In this document: piece after piece, positions 46,525-54,286 of the stretch
Layout: each line of letters starts with the position of its first letter
How positions within the stretch are numbered: the first letter of the stretch is position 1
Source: Azospirillum cavernae
GTDB taxonomy: Bacteria > Pseudomonadota > Alphaproteobacteria > Azospirillales > Azospirillaceae
DNA length: 64,000 bases
Direction: 5' to 3'
Assembly: GCF_003590795.1 (NCBI RefSeq)
Contig: NZ_QYUL01000003.1
Coordinates: 248,001 to 312,000 of the forward strand
Made by a program: the position numbers and the translations under genes
Notes under the pieces: generated by a model
The model's input: the letters and a program-made list of their open reading frames with translations, nothing else
What the model was told of the DNA's origin: nothing
Database searches by the model: none

Positions 46525-46536
46525 GCGCGTCAGTAC

Positions 46537-48873
46537 TTATTCGCGCACGACATAGGTGTAGAAGCGGATCCGGCCATCCTCGCCGGTTTCGCGGTACAGG
46601 CCCTGGATCTCGTTGTCGAAGCCGGGGAAGCGGTTGGCGCCTTCCTGGAACATCTTCAAATACTCGATCATCGGGCGGGCGCGCTCGTCCAGCCGTTCGC
46701 CGGGAACCACGGTGGCGATGCCCGGCGGGTAGACGACGAACAGCGTGGTGGCGACGCGCCCCACCGCCTCTTCAATCGGCACGTAATCGACGTTGTTGCG
46801 CACCAGATGGCGCGTCGCCTCGCGCGGCGGCATCACCATGTCGGGCAGATGGTTCGGGCGGAACATGTTCCGCTGCAACTGGCTGGTGCCCGCCTCGCGG
46901 TAATAGGCGTGCATGGCGCCGCACAAATCGCGCAGCCGGATTCCGGTGTAGCGCTTGGCCCGCTTGGCGACGAATTCGGGGATCACGTCTTCCAACAGGG
47001 CGTTGTCGTCGTGCAACCGCTTGAAGGCGACCAGCCCGCTGAGCAGCGTCCCCGCCTTGCTCGATTCCACGCCCGGCGTCAGCAGGAACAGGATGGAGTT
47101 CAGATCGTTCTTTTCCGGGACGATGCGGTTTTCACGCAGATACTGCGCCAGAACCGGGGCGGGGATGCCGTGATCCTCATAGGCCCCGGTCTTGCGGTTG
47201 AAACCGGGGGTCAGCAGGGTCAGCTTGTTCGGATCGGTCATCGCGTAGCCGGGCGCGACATGCTTGAAGCCGTGCCAATCCGCGCCGGGGGCGAACTCCC
47301 AATGGTGAACGTTCGCGACCAGCTCGTCGGTCGGCGCATCCTCCCACGCCATCTCGACGCCGTTCACCACCGTCCGATCCGGGACGAAGGGGTCGAAGAA
47401 CCAGCGGCGGGCCGGGTCGCTCTCGCGCCCCTCGAACTCGTGATGAATCGCGCGGATCTTTTTGCGCAGCTCAATGCCCAAGCGGATGGTGTCGTCCCAC
47501 AGCACTTCGCCGGAGCGGCCCTTCATCATCTGCGCGCCGACGTCCAGCGAGGCGAAGAGCGGGTAGAAGGGCGAGGTCGAGGCGTGCAGCAGGAAGGTTT
47601 CGTTGAAACGGCGATGCTCCACCCGGCGGCGCTGTTTGCCGAGATGGCTGTCCTTCACATGGATTTGCGAGGCTTGCGAGAAGCTGGCCAACTGCTTGTG
47701 CGTCGATTGGGTGGCGATGATGCCGGGATGCCCCTCGCCCAACTGGTCCAGCCCCATGGCGAAGCGGCCCTTGAACAGCGGGTGGAATTTCAGGAAGCCG
47801 GCCCACGCCTCGTCAAACAGGATGTAGTCGCAGAGATGGCCGATCTTCGCCAAAATGGCTTCGGCGCTGTAGATGGTGCCGTCGTAGCTGCATTGCTGGA
47901 TCACCGCCGCGCGGAAGGGACGTTCGCGCTTCCATGCGTCCGGGTCTTTGACCAGCGGGTTCTTGCGGATCTTCTCGCGGATGCGTTCCTCGTCCAGCGC
48001 CTCATGGTCGATGGGGCCGATCAAGCCATAGGCGTTGCGGTCGGTTTCCAGGAAGATCGGGATGCCGCCGCCCAGGAACAGGCCGCCATGATGGGCCGCC
48101 TTGTGGTTGTTGCGGTCGAACAGCACCAGATCATCTTCGGCCACCAGGGCCGACAGCACGATCTTGTTGGAGGCCGAGGTGCCGTTCAGCACGAAATAGG
48201 TGCGCTCCGCCCCGAAAATGACGGCGGCCTCCTTCTGCGCCTTCAGCGCCGGGCCTTCGTGGATCAACAGGTCGCCCATCTCCAACACCGAATTGTCGAT
48301 GTCGTCGCGGAACACCGCCTCGCCCAGATGCTCGACGAAAATCCGCCCGATGGGGCTGCGGTTGTAGAAGATGCCGCCATTGTGGCCGGGGCAGGTCCAC
48401 AATTGGTTGCCCTCTTCGGCGTAATCGACCAGCGCGCCGAAGAAGGGGGTTTTCAGCGTTTCGGCGTATTGCTTCAGGCGGCTGACCAGATTTTTGGCGA
48501 TGAATTCCGGGGTTTCTTCGGCCAGGAAGACATAACCGTCCACCTGGTTGAGCACGTCCACCGGGATGTTTTCCAACCGCTGGCGGCGCACCAGCAGGAT
48601 GATCGGCATTTCCAGCCCGCGCGCGCGGGCCAGCGCGATCAGCGAGGCGTTCTTGCCGTCCATCCCGCGCTTGCCCCAATCGACGATCATGCAGCCGATG
48701 GCGGCGTCGGTGCGGATGGCCAGTTCGGCGTCCTCGACCCGGCGGGTCCGCACGACCTGGAAGCCCAGCCGCTCCACCTCCGACAGAATCTGCTGGAGCC
48801 GGACGCCTTCCAGCTCATCCACCTCAAAGTTCGGCGCGCAGATCAGGACATTGAAGCGACGAAAGAATTCCAT
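46537..48873 (-). CDS. PLP-dependent Orn/Lys/Arg decarboxylase
   Basis: The protein has 778 residues from ATG 48873, with GGAG about 7 nt upstream; the open frame before this is not protein-like. It has the fold-I biodegradative decarboxylase layout. An N-terminal flavodoxin-like wing domain (about 1-145; VLICAPNFEVDE, CMIVDWGKRGMDG) is followed by the PLP major domain (about 150-580) with YFVLNGTSASNKIV, YILFDEAWAGFLKFHP and the Schiff-base lysine in ATQSTHKQLASFSQ. A C-terminal domain ends in FYTYVVRE. It removes CO2 from ornithine, lysine or arginine to give putrescine, cadaverine or agmatine; the substrate cannot be decided by eye. The length is closer to arginine decarboxylase AdiA (about 755) than to SpeF or CadA. 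It is transcribed 62 bp after a GNAT acetyltransferase gene, so the two may act on the same amines. Confidence 0.92.
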   Translation of the reverse strand: MEFFRRFNVLICAPNFEVDELEGVRLQQILSEVERLGFQVVRTRRVEDAELAIRTDAAIGCMIVDWGKRGMDGKNASLIALARARGLEMPIILLVRRQRLENIPVDVLNQVDGYVFLAEETPEFIAKNLVSRLKQYAETLKTPFFGALVDYAEEGNQLWTCPGHNGGIFYNRSPIGRIFVEHLGEAVFRDDIDNSVLEMGDLLIHEGPALKAQKEAAVIFGAERTYFVLNGTSASNKIVLSALVAEDDLVLFDRNNHKAAHHGGLFLGGGIPIFLETDRNAYGLIGPIDHEALDEERIREKIRKNPLVKDPDAWKRERPFRAAVIQQCSYDGTIYSAEAILAKIGHLCDYILFDEAWAGFLKFHPLFKGRFAMGLDQLGEGHPGIIATQSTHKQLASFSQASQIHVKDSHLGKQRRRVEHRRFNETFLLHASTSPFYPLFASLDVGAQMMKGRSGEVLWDDTIRLGIELRKKIRAIHHEFEGRESDPARRWFFDPFVPDRTVVNGVEMAWEDAPTDELVANVHHWEFAPGADWHGFKHVAPGYAMTDPNKLTLLTPGFNRKTGAYEDHGIPAPVLAQYLRENRIVPEKNDLNSILFLLTPGVESSKAGTLLSGLVAFKRLHDDNALLEDVIPEFVAKRAKRYTGIRLRDLCGAMHAYYREAGTSQLQRNMFRPNHLPDMVMPPREATRHLVRNNVDYVPIEEAVGRVATTLFVVYPPGIATVVPGERLDERARPMIEYLKMFQEGANRFPGFDNEIQGLYRETGEDGRIRFYTYVVRE

Positions 48874-48935
48874 GCCGGGACTCCGGGGACTGGGTGGCGG
48901 GTGCGAAGATGCGACGGAAAACAGAAAAGGCGGGC

Positions 48936-49505
48936 TTATTCGCCCGCTTGGACGGTGCCGCCCAAATGATCGTCGGGCAACTGCCAATCGGCGGCGCCGA
49001 GCGCGCGTTGCAAAAACACGCTGTCGGTCCAACGTCCGAATTTGAAGCCGACCGAGCGCAGGACCCCCGCCTCGACAAAGCCGCAAGCCTCGTGCAGACG
49101 GCGGGACGGGGCGTTGGCGCTGTCCACCACCGCGATCATCTGGCGGCTGTTGGTCTTTTCCAGGGCCTCGATCAGGGCGGGCAGCAGACGCCGCCCGATG
49201 CCCATGCCGCGAAAATCCTTGTGGACGTAGATCGAGTGTTCGACCGTGTAGCGGTAGGCCGGGCGCTTGCGGAAGGGCGCGGCGTAGGCGTAACCGACCA
49301 CCGTTCCATCAATCTCGGCGACCAGATGCGGCAGACGGCGTTTCAGCATCGCCTTGCGGCGGCGCTTCAACTCGTCGGGGTGCAGTGGCTCGATGTCGAA
49401 GGGGCCGAGGCCGTTTTGGATGTGGTAGCCGTAAATCTCCAACATCGCCGGAACATCCGCCTCGGTGGAGGAACGGATGACGATGACAGCGGACGAATCA
49501 GGCAC
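48936..49505 (-). CDS. GNAT N-acetyltransferase, phosphinothricin/L-amino-acid acetyltransferase (PAT/MnaT)-like
   Basis: The protein has 189 residues from GTG 49505, preceded by GGGTAGGA; a longer open frame runs upstream but lacks family similarity. The N-terminus reads IVIRSSTEADVPAMLEIYGYHI, then PFDIEPLHPDELKRR, the arrangement typical of the PAT/Bar subfamily. The acetyl-CoA loop is HKDFRGMGIGRRLLPALIEAL (motif A, core R-G-M-G-I-G-R). The C-terminus has VDSANAPSRRLHEACGFVEAG. It should acetylate a primary amine of an amino acid or analogue in the cytoplasm. It lies upstream of, and in line with, the decarboxylase gene, so an amine or amino-acid role is reasonable. Confidence 0.85.
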   Translation of the reverse strand: MPDSSAVIVIRSSTEADVPAMLEIYGYHIQNGLGPFDIEPLHPDELKRRRKAMLKRRLPHLVAEIDGTVVGYAYAAPFRKRPAYRYTVEHSIYVHKDFRGMGIGRRLLPALIEALEKTNSRQMIAVVDSANAPSRRLHEACGFVEAGVLRSVGFKFGRWTDSVFLQRALGAADWQLPDDHLGGTVQAGE

Positions 49506-49629
49506 GGATCCTACCCTTCCCTTGGCGACGCGGGATCGCGTCGCGGCGGCAGGGTATCCGAAGGACGTGACAGACGTATGACAGGGGCGCGTCAGTGATT
49601 TGACCGACGCGACCCCGTCCGTTTCAAAC

Positions 49630-50022
49630 TCAGCGCATGCCCAAGGCGAACACGGCGCCGATGGCGCCGCCGATGGCGGCCTGGTTGGCCACCGGCTGGG
49701 CCAGGACATAGCTGGTGGCCGACGACGACACGTTCGACACGAAGGCTCCAGCCGCGACGGCGGAATCGAGCACCAGCGTGCCGACAGCCGGGGCCGCCCC
49801 CTGGATCGCCGCGCCCGCCGAGGTGAAGGCGCCGCCAACCGCCGGGGCCGCCGCCGGCAGGACATAGGGCAGGGCGACCGCGCCGATGGCGCCGCCGACC
49901 ACCACCGTGGCGATGGTCCCCATCCACGAGGAGGAGGAGGGCGCCCCCCCTTCGGCGGCGCTGACCGGGGAGGCCAAAAGGGTCAGAACCGCAAGGGCGG
50001 GGGCCAACTGCCGGATCGACAT
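49630..50022 (-). CDS. Small secreted or membrane protein with glycine-zipper-like segments
   Basis: The protein has 130 residues from ATG 50022, with AGGAGA six bases upstream. A signal peptide (MSIRQLAPALAVLTLLASPVSA before AEGG, summarised as a short basic start and Leu/Ala core) is followed by a Ser-rich linker. The rest consists of long Ala/Gly/Val segments: TIATVVVGGAIGAVALPYVL and AAIGGAIGAVFALGMR carry GxxxG-type spacing. It could be an inner- or outer-membrane-associated glycine-zipper protein. Function unknown and family not recognised. The upstream 207-bp gap contains a long polypurine/polypyrimidine-poor, unremarkable sequence. Confidence 0.7.
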   Translation of the reverse strand: MSIRQLAPALAVLTLLASPVSAAEGGAPSSSSWMGTIATVVVGGAIGAVALPYVLPAAAPAVGGAFTSAGAAIQGAAPAVGTLVLDSAVAAGAFVSNVSSSATSYVLAQPVANQAAIGGAIGAVFALGMR

Positions 50023-50229
50023 GCTGTTCTCCTGAATGTGGCGTCCCACGGACAATGGGCGCGGGCGACGGATGGGAGGAAACGGTTCGGGGACAAGCTT
50101 GTGCAGGCCACCGCTCCAACGCAAGTGGGAAAATGTCGCGCGACCTCTGCGACGAACAACAAAACCACAAAACAGCGCCGCCGTCGCGTCGTGGGACGCG
50201 GCGGCGGCGTGCAATCGCAAAATTGTCGG

Positions 50230-51108
50230 TTACTTGGCGGTGTAGTCGAAGAAGCCCTTGCCCGACTTGCGACCCAACTGCCCAGCGTCGACCATTTCCT
50301 TCAACAGCGGCGCGGCGCGGTATTTCGGATCGTTGAAGCCCTGATAGAACACGTCCATGATGAACAGCATGGTGTCCAGACCGATCATGTCGGCCAGCGC
50401 CAACGGGCCAATCGGGTGGTTGCAGCCAAGCTTCATGCCCGCGTCGATGTCCTCGGCGGTCGCCAGCCCTTCCTGAAGGGCGAAGATCGCCTCATTAATC
50501 ATCGGGCAGAGGATGCGGTTGACGGCGAAGCCGGGGCTGTTCTTGGCGGTGATCGGCGCCTTGCCGACCCGCTTGGCGAACTCCATCGCCGCCGCGTGGG
50601 TGGCGTCGGAGGTCTGGAGGCCGCGAATCAGCTCCAACAGGGCCATCAGCGGCACCGGGTTGAAGAAATGCATGCCGATGAAGCGGTCGGGACGGTCGGT
50701 CGCCGCCGCCAGCTTGGTGATGGAGATCGACGAGGTGTTCGTCGCGATCATCGCCTCGGGCTTCAGGACCGGAATCAGATCCTTCAGGATCTTCAGCTTC
50801 AGCGCTTCGTTCTCGGTCGCCGCCTCGATCACCAGATCGCAAGCCGCCAGCGCGGCCTTGTCGGTGGTGGCGGTGATGCGGGCCAGCGCGGCGTCGCGCG
50901 CTTCGACCGTCATCTTTTCTTTCTTCACCAGACGGTCGAGGCTGCCGCCGATGGTCTTCAGACCACGGGCCACCGCCTCGTCGGAAATGTCGATCATCAC
51001 GACGGTCAGGCCGGCGACGGCGCTGACCTGGGCGATGCCATTGCCCATCGTGCCAGCCCCAATGACGCCAACGGTCTGAACCACGGCAGCCGCATTGCTC
51101 TCGGTCAT
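50230..51108 (-). CDS. hbdA: 3-hydroxybutyryl-CoA dehydrogenase
   Basis: The 292-residue cytoplasmic enzyme has the full length of the family. The N-terminal Rossmann domain has the dinucleotide motif VGVIGAGTMGNGIAQVSA near residues 13-30 and an acidic residue closing the second strand (VVMIDIS). The catalytic stretch FIGMHFFNPVPLM contains the active-site His. The C-terminal helical domain has SPGFAVNRILCPMINEAIF and ends GRKSGKGFFDYTAK. It interconverts 3-hydroxybutyryl-CoA and acetoacetyl-CoA with NAD(P)H and serves butanoate/PHB metabolism or fatty-acid oxidation. It stands alone here; thiolase and crotonase genes are not in the window. It is divergent from the ABC importer across 293 bp containing a long inverted repeat. 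Confidence 0.95.
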   Translation of the reverse strand: MTESNAAAVVQTVGVIGAGTMGNGIAQVSAVAGLTVVMIDISDEAVARGLKTIGGSLDRLVKKEKMTVEARDAALARITATTDKAALAACDLVIEAATENEALKLKILKDLIPVLKPEAMIATNTSSISITKLAAATDRPDRFIGMHFFNPVPLMALLELIRGLQTSDATHAAAMEFAKRVGKAPITAKNSPGFAVNRILCPMINEAIFALQEGLATAEDIDAGMKLGCNHPIGPLALADMIGLDTMLFIMDVFYQGFNDPKYRAAPLLKEMVDAGQLGRKSGKGFFDYTAK

Positions 51109-51219
51109 TGTCCCTTATTCCTTGTTGGTTCGCAGGTGCAGCATCTTTACACCCTTTTCCGTTGCGCTGCGATGACTCGTCGTCGCATGGGGCCGCGCAG
51201 GGGAAGCATGACGCGGCCA

Positions 51220-51269
51220 TCGGCGGAAATCCGCTTATGCCGATCCGCCTATCAGCGGATTTCCGCCGA
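51220..51269. repeat. Perfect 16-bp inverted repeat with 18-nt loop in a divergent promoter region
   Basis: TCGGCGGAAATCCGCT (51220-51235) and AGCGGATTTCCGCCGA (51254-51269) are exact reverse complements. There is no T-run, and the genes on both sides point away from it, so it is not a terminator. It could be an operator, an RNA structure in the 5' leader of the importer transcript, or a mobile palindromic element unrelated to the longer REP-like family to the right. Confidence 0.7.
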
Positions 51270-51401
51270 CCGCGCTGTGGCGGTGAGGAATTCCCCACAG
51301 TGTTTTCAATTGTTTGGAGCGCCAACAGCGCGCGGCACGGAGTTTGCTCTTAAGGGAGCCAACCGCAGCGGGGTGTTGCGGATGAACGCCTTTGGGAGAG
51401 A

Positions 51402-52379
51402 ATGATGCTCAAGACCAGCCTGCTCGCCGCCGCCGCGTTGGCCGCCGCGCTTGCCTCGCCGACCGCCAGCGCCGCCGATCTGGTCCGACTCGGCAATCTG
51501 AAATTCGCCCATTACGGCGCGGTCTCCTACATGAAGGAGATCGCCGGAAAGTACGATCTGAAGATCGACGAGCGGGTCTTCCCCAAGGGCATCGACATTC
51601 TGCCCGCCATCGTCGCCGGGGAAATCGACGTCGCCGCCAGCGCGGTGGACGCGGCCATCGCTGGACGGGCGTCGGGCGTGCCGATCTACGCGGTGGCCGG
51701 TTTCGCCAAGGGCGGCGCGCGCATCGTCGCCAAGCCGGGCGCGGGCATCAAGAGCGTCGCCGATCTGAAGGGCAAGAAGGTCGCCACCCCGCGCGGCGGC
51801 GCGCAGGAGCTGGTTTTGCTGGCCGAACTGGCCAAGCATGGTTTGACCTGGTCGGATCGCCCCGGCAAGGACGTGCAGATCACCTATATGGCCTACGCCG
51901 ACATGAATCAGGCGCTGCTGTCCGGCAACATCGACGCCATGTCGCAATCCGAACCGCAATCCAGCCAAGCCATCAACAAGGGCTTCGGCGTCGAGGTCAT
52001 CAAGCCCTACGACACCGAACTGGGCGAGCCGGTGCGCTCCCTGGTCGTCACCGAAAGCTTTTACAAGACCAAGCCGGAGGTGGCCGAACGGTTGATCCGC
52101 TGCTTTGTCGAAGCGACGGCGACCTTCATCGCCCAACCGGCTTTGGCGGAATCCTACGTCCGCGAGAAGATCTTCAAGGGCCAGATCAGCAGCGAGGATT
52201 ACAAGGACGCCATCGGCAATTCGCCCTTCTCCTATGATCTGTCGATCGAGCATGTCCAGACCACCACGGATCTGATGCAGAAATACGGGGTTGGGCGGAT
52301 GGAAAACCCGCCCAAGGCCGCCGATTGGGTCAAGCTGGACCTGCTGGCCAAGGCGAAGGCGTCGGTCAAGACCAACTGA
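51402..52379 (+). CDS. ABC importer substrate-binding protein (NMT1/SsuA-like)
   Basis: The 325-residue periplasmic protein has a Sec signal peptide (LLAAAALAAALASPTASA before ADLVRLG). GGGAGA lies just before ATG-ATG, so the start could be either codon. The mature protein has the SsuA/ThiY-like fold: LVRLGNLKFAHYGAV, FPKGIDILPAIVAGEIDVAAS, then DLKGKKVATPRGGAQELVL and YADMNQALLSGNIDAMSQSEP. This family delivers sulfonates, nitrate, taurine, thiamine precursors or aromatic acids. The ligand is not identifiable; no sulfonatase, nitrate reductase or similar gene flanks the operon. It is the first gene of a compact three-gene operon. Confidence 0.9.
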   Translation: MMLKTSLLAAAALAAALASPTASAADLVRLGNLKFAHYGAVSYMKEIAGKYDLKIDERVFPKGIDILPAIVAGEIDVAASAVDAAIAGRASGVPIYAVAGFAKGGARIVAKPGAGIKSVADLKGKKVATPRGGAQELVLLAELAKHGLTWSDRPGKDVQITYMAYADMNQALLSGNIDAMSQSEPQSSQAINKGFGVEVIKPYDTELGEPVRSLVVTESFYKTKPEVAERLIRCFVEATATFIAQPALAESYVREKIFKGQISSEDYKDAIGNSPFSYDLSIEHVQTTTDLMQKYGVGRMENPPKAADWVKLDLLAKAKASVKTN

Positions 52380-52409
52380 TCCCGTCCCGCTTGCCGGAAG
52401 GAATTCCCG

Positions 52410-53246
52410 ATGTCCAACGCCCAATCCAAACTCTCCGCCGCGTCTTTTCTGCGCGGCGCCATCGTTCCGCTGATTGTGATCGCCTTCTGGCAAGCGCTGT
52501 CCTCGTCCGGCTTGATAAACCCGGTGGTGCTGCCCTCGCCGGTCGCCGTGGTCGTCCGCTGGTGGGCTTATCTGCTGCCCTCCGAGCCGTTCGACCCGGC
52601 GCAATCCAGTTGGTTCCTCTGGGCGCTGTCGGGCGAGATGCTGACCGACGCGTGGTCCAGCCTCTACCGCGTGGTGCTGGGCTTCGCCGTCGGCGCCGGG
52701 CTGGCCCTGCCGCTGGGGTTGACGATGGGGACCAGCGACCGGGTTTACGGGCTGATGGACCCGCTGTTGCAGGTGCTGCGCCCGATCCCGCCCATCGCCT
52801 ACATCCCGCTCGCCATCCTGTGGTTCGGCTTGGGCAACGCGCCCGCCATCTTCCTGATCGCCATCGGCGCCTTCTTTCCGGTTCTGATGAACACCATCGC
52901 CGGGGTGCGCCATGTGGACGGCATCTATCTGCGCGCCGCGCGCAATCTGGGGGCCGGGCGAGCCACCATGTTCCTGCGCGTCATCCTGCCCGCCGCCACG
53001 CCCTACATTCTGGCGGGCGCGCGGATCGGCATTGGCACCGCCTTCATCGTCGTCATCGTGTCGGAGATGATCGCGGTCAACGCCGGGTTGGGCTTCCGCA
53101 TCCTGGAAGCGCGCGAGTTCATGTGGTCGGACAAGATCATCGCCGGGATGTTCACCATCGGCCTGCTGGGGTTGGCCATCGACATCGCCATGAACCGCCT
53201 GAACAACCACCTGCTGCGTTGGCATCGCGGCCTGGACAGCCAATGA
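52410..53246 (+). CDS. ABC importer permease (SsuC/TauC-like)
   Basis: The 278-residue inner-membrane protein has six predicted helices. AAGGAA precedes the ATG at 52410, 30 bp after the binding-protein gene. The BPD-transport inner-membrane signature and EAA loop are visible: LRPIPPIAYIPLAILWFGLG, then RAARNLGAGRATMFLRVILPAATPYI, where the G spaced within the loop contacts the ATPase. It forms the homodimeric channel of the importer. Its TGA overlaps a possible ATG of the ATPase gene. Confidence 0.92.
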   Translation: MSNAQSKLSAASFLRGAIVPLIVIAFWQALSSSGLINPVVLPSPVAVVVRWWAYLLPSEPFDPAQSSWFLWALSGEMLTDAWSSLYRVVLGFAVGAGLALPLGLTMGTSDRVYGLMDPLLQVLRPIPPIAYIPLAILWFGLGNAPAIFLIAIGAFFPVLMNTIAGVRHVDGIYLRAARNLGAGRATMFLRVILPAATPYILAGARIGIGTAFIVVIVSEMIAVNAGLGFRILEAREFMWSDKIIAGMFTIGLLGLAIDIAMNRLNNHLLRWHRGLDSQ

Positions 53247-53263
53247 AGCGGGGAGACGTCGCA

Positions 53264-54130
53264 ATGGCCACTTTGTTGAAAATGACCCAGGATTACGCCG
53301 CCATGACCGCCGCCACCACTGCCGTCAGCCCTGCCGCGCCGTCGCAGATTCAGGTGCGCGGCGTGGAGAAGATCTTCACCGTCGGCGCGCAAAAGATAGT
53401 CGCCCTTCAGGGCATCGATCTGGACATCCGCAAGGGGGAGTTCGTCTGCCTTCTCGGCCCGTCGGGCTGCGGCAAATCCACCCTGTTGAACGCGGTCGCC
53501 GGGTTTCAGCCGCCGACGCGCGGCACGGTGACGGCGGACGGCAAGGCGGTGACGGGGCCGGGGCCGGATCGCGGCATGGTCTTTCAGGAATACGCGCTGT
53601 TCCCCTGGATGACCGTCGCCGAAAACGTCGCCTTCGGCTTGCAGATCAAGAAGATGGGCAAGGCCGACATCGCCGCGCGGGTCGAGGCGCTGTTGGAGAA
53701 GCTGCATCTTCAGGATTTTCGCAACCGTTACCCCAAGGATCTGTCGGGCGGCATGCGCCAGCGCGTCGCCATCGCCCGCGTTCTGGCGCTCGACAGCCCG
53801 ATCCTGCTGATGGACGAGCCGTTCGGCGCGCTCGACGCCCTGACCCGCCGGACCTTGCAGGACGAACTGCTGCGGATTTGGGAGGAGGTCGGCAAGACCA
53901 TCCTGTTCGTCACCCATTCCATCGAGGAAAGCATCTATCTGGCCGACCGCATCATCGTCATGACCTACCGGCCCGGCACCATCAAGCAGGACGTCCGCGT
54001 GGACATGCCCCGCCCGCGCGACGGCGCGTCGGCGGAGTTCAACCGCCTGAAGCGCGACCTGTCGCAAATGGTGATGGAGGAGCAGCAGCGCTTCAGCGCC
54101 GACGAAATCCGTTCGGTGACGGCGGATTGA
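53264..54130 (+). CDS. ABC importer ATP-binding protein (SsuB/TauB-like)
   Basis: The protein has 288 residues from ATG 53264, chosen because GGGGAG lies 8 nt upstream. An ATG at 53243 overlapping the permease stop would add seven residues. The order is Walker A LLGPSGCGKSTLL, Q-loop GMVFQEYALFPWM, signature LSGGMRQRVAIARVLA, Walker B ILLMDEPFGALDALTR and H-loop LFVTHSIEESIYLA. A roughly 30-residue Ala/Thr-rich N-terminal extension precedes the ATPase core. It drives uptake by the two preceding gene products. It ends 26 bp before a REP-like element. Confidence 0.93.
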   Translation: MATLLKMTQDYAAMTAATTAVSPAAPSQIQVRGVEKIFTVGAQKIVALQGIDLDIRKGEFVCLLGPSGCGKSTLLNAVAGFQPPTRGTVTADGKAVTGPGPDRGMVFQEYALFPWMTVAENVAFGLQIKKMGKADIAARVEALLEKLHLQDFRNRYPKDLSGGMRQRVAIARVLALDSPILLMDEPFGALDALTRRTLQDELLRIWEEVGKTILFVTHSIEESIYLADRIIVMTYRPGTIKQDVRVDMPRPRDGASAEFNRLKRDLSQMVMEEQQRFSADEIRSVTAD

Positions 54131-54155
54131 GGGGGGATTAGGCGCGCGTTGCGTT

Positions 54156-54266
54156 GCCCCCTCCCTAGCCCTCCCCCGCCTTTGGCGGGAGAGGGAACTC
54201 CGCTGAACGCCGACGGAGGATCAAGACTCCCTCTCCCGCAACGCGGGGGAGGGCCGGGGAGGGGGC
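54156..54266. repeat. REP/BIME-like element 1 (two inverted GC-rich palindromic units)
   Basis: Two units face each other: GCCCCCTCCC-TAG-CCCTCC... leading into CCGCC-TTT-GGCGG and GAGAGGG, then, after about 40 bp, the reverse-complement arrangement ending GGGGAGGGGGCT. Each unit folds by itself, and the pair forms a larger hairpin. It lies between the converging ABC ATPase and tyrR-like genes, where it may also stop transcription from both sides. It is related to elements 2-4. Confidence 0.75.
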
Positions 54267-54286
54267 TAGCGCGAGCGCGGCCTGTC

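Noticed and set aside
46498..48969. An 823-codon plus-strand frame opposite the Orn/Lys/Arg decarboxylase
   Set aside because: There is no recognisable domain and its composition is typical of antisense frames. The PLP lysine motif and family layout are on the minus strand.
54140..54280. GC-rich direct/inverted repeats considered as a CRISPR array or integron-type attC site
   Set aside because: Only two inverted units per site with no regular spacers, and the same units recur at three other loci. A REP/BIME-like family explains them better.
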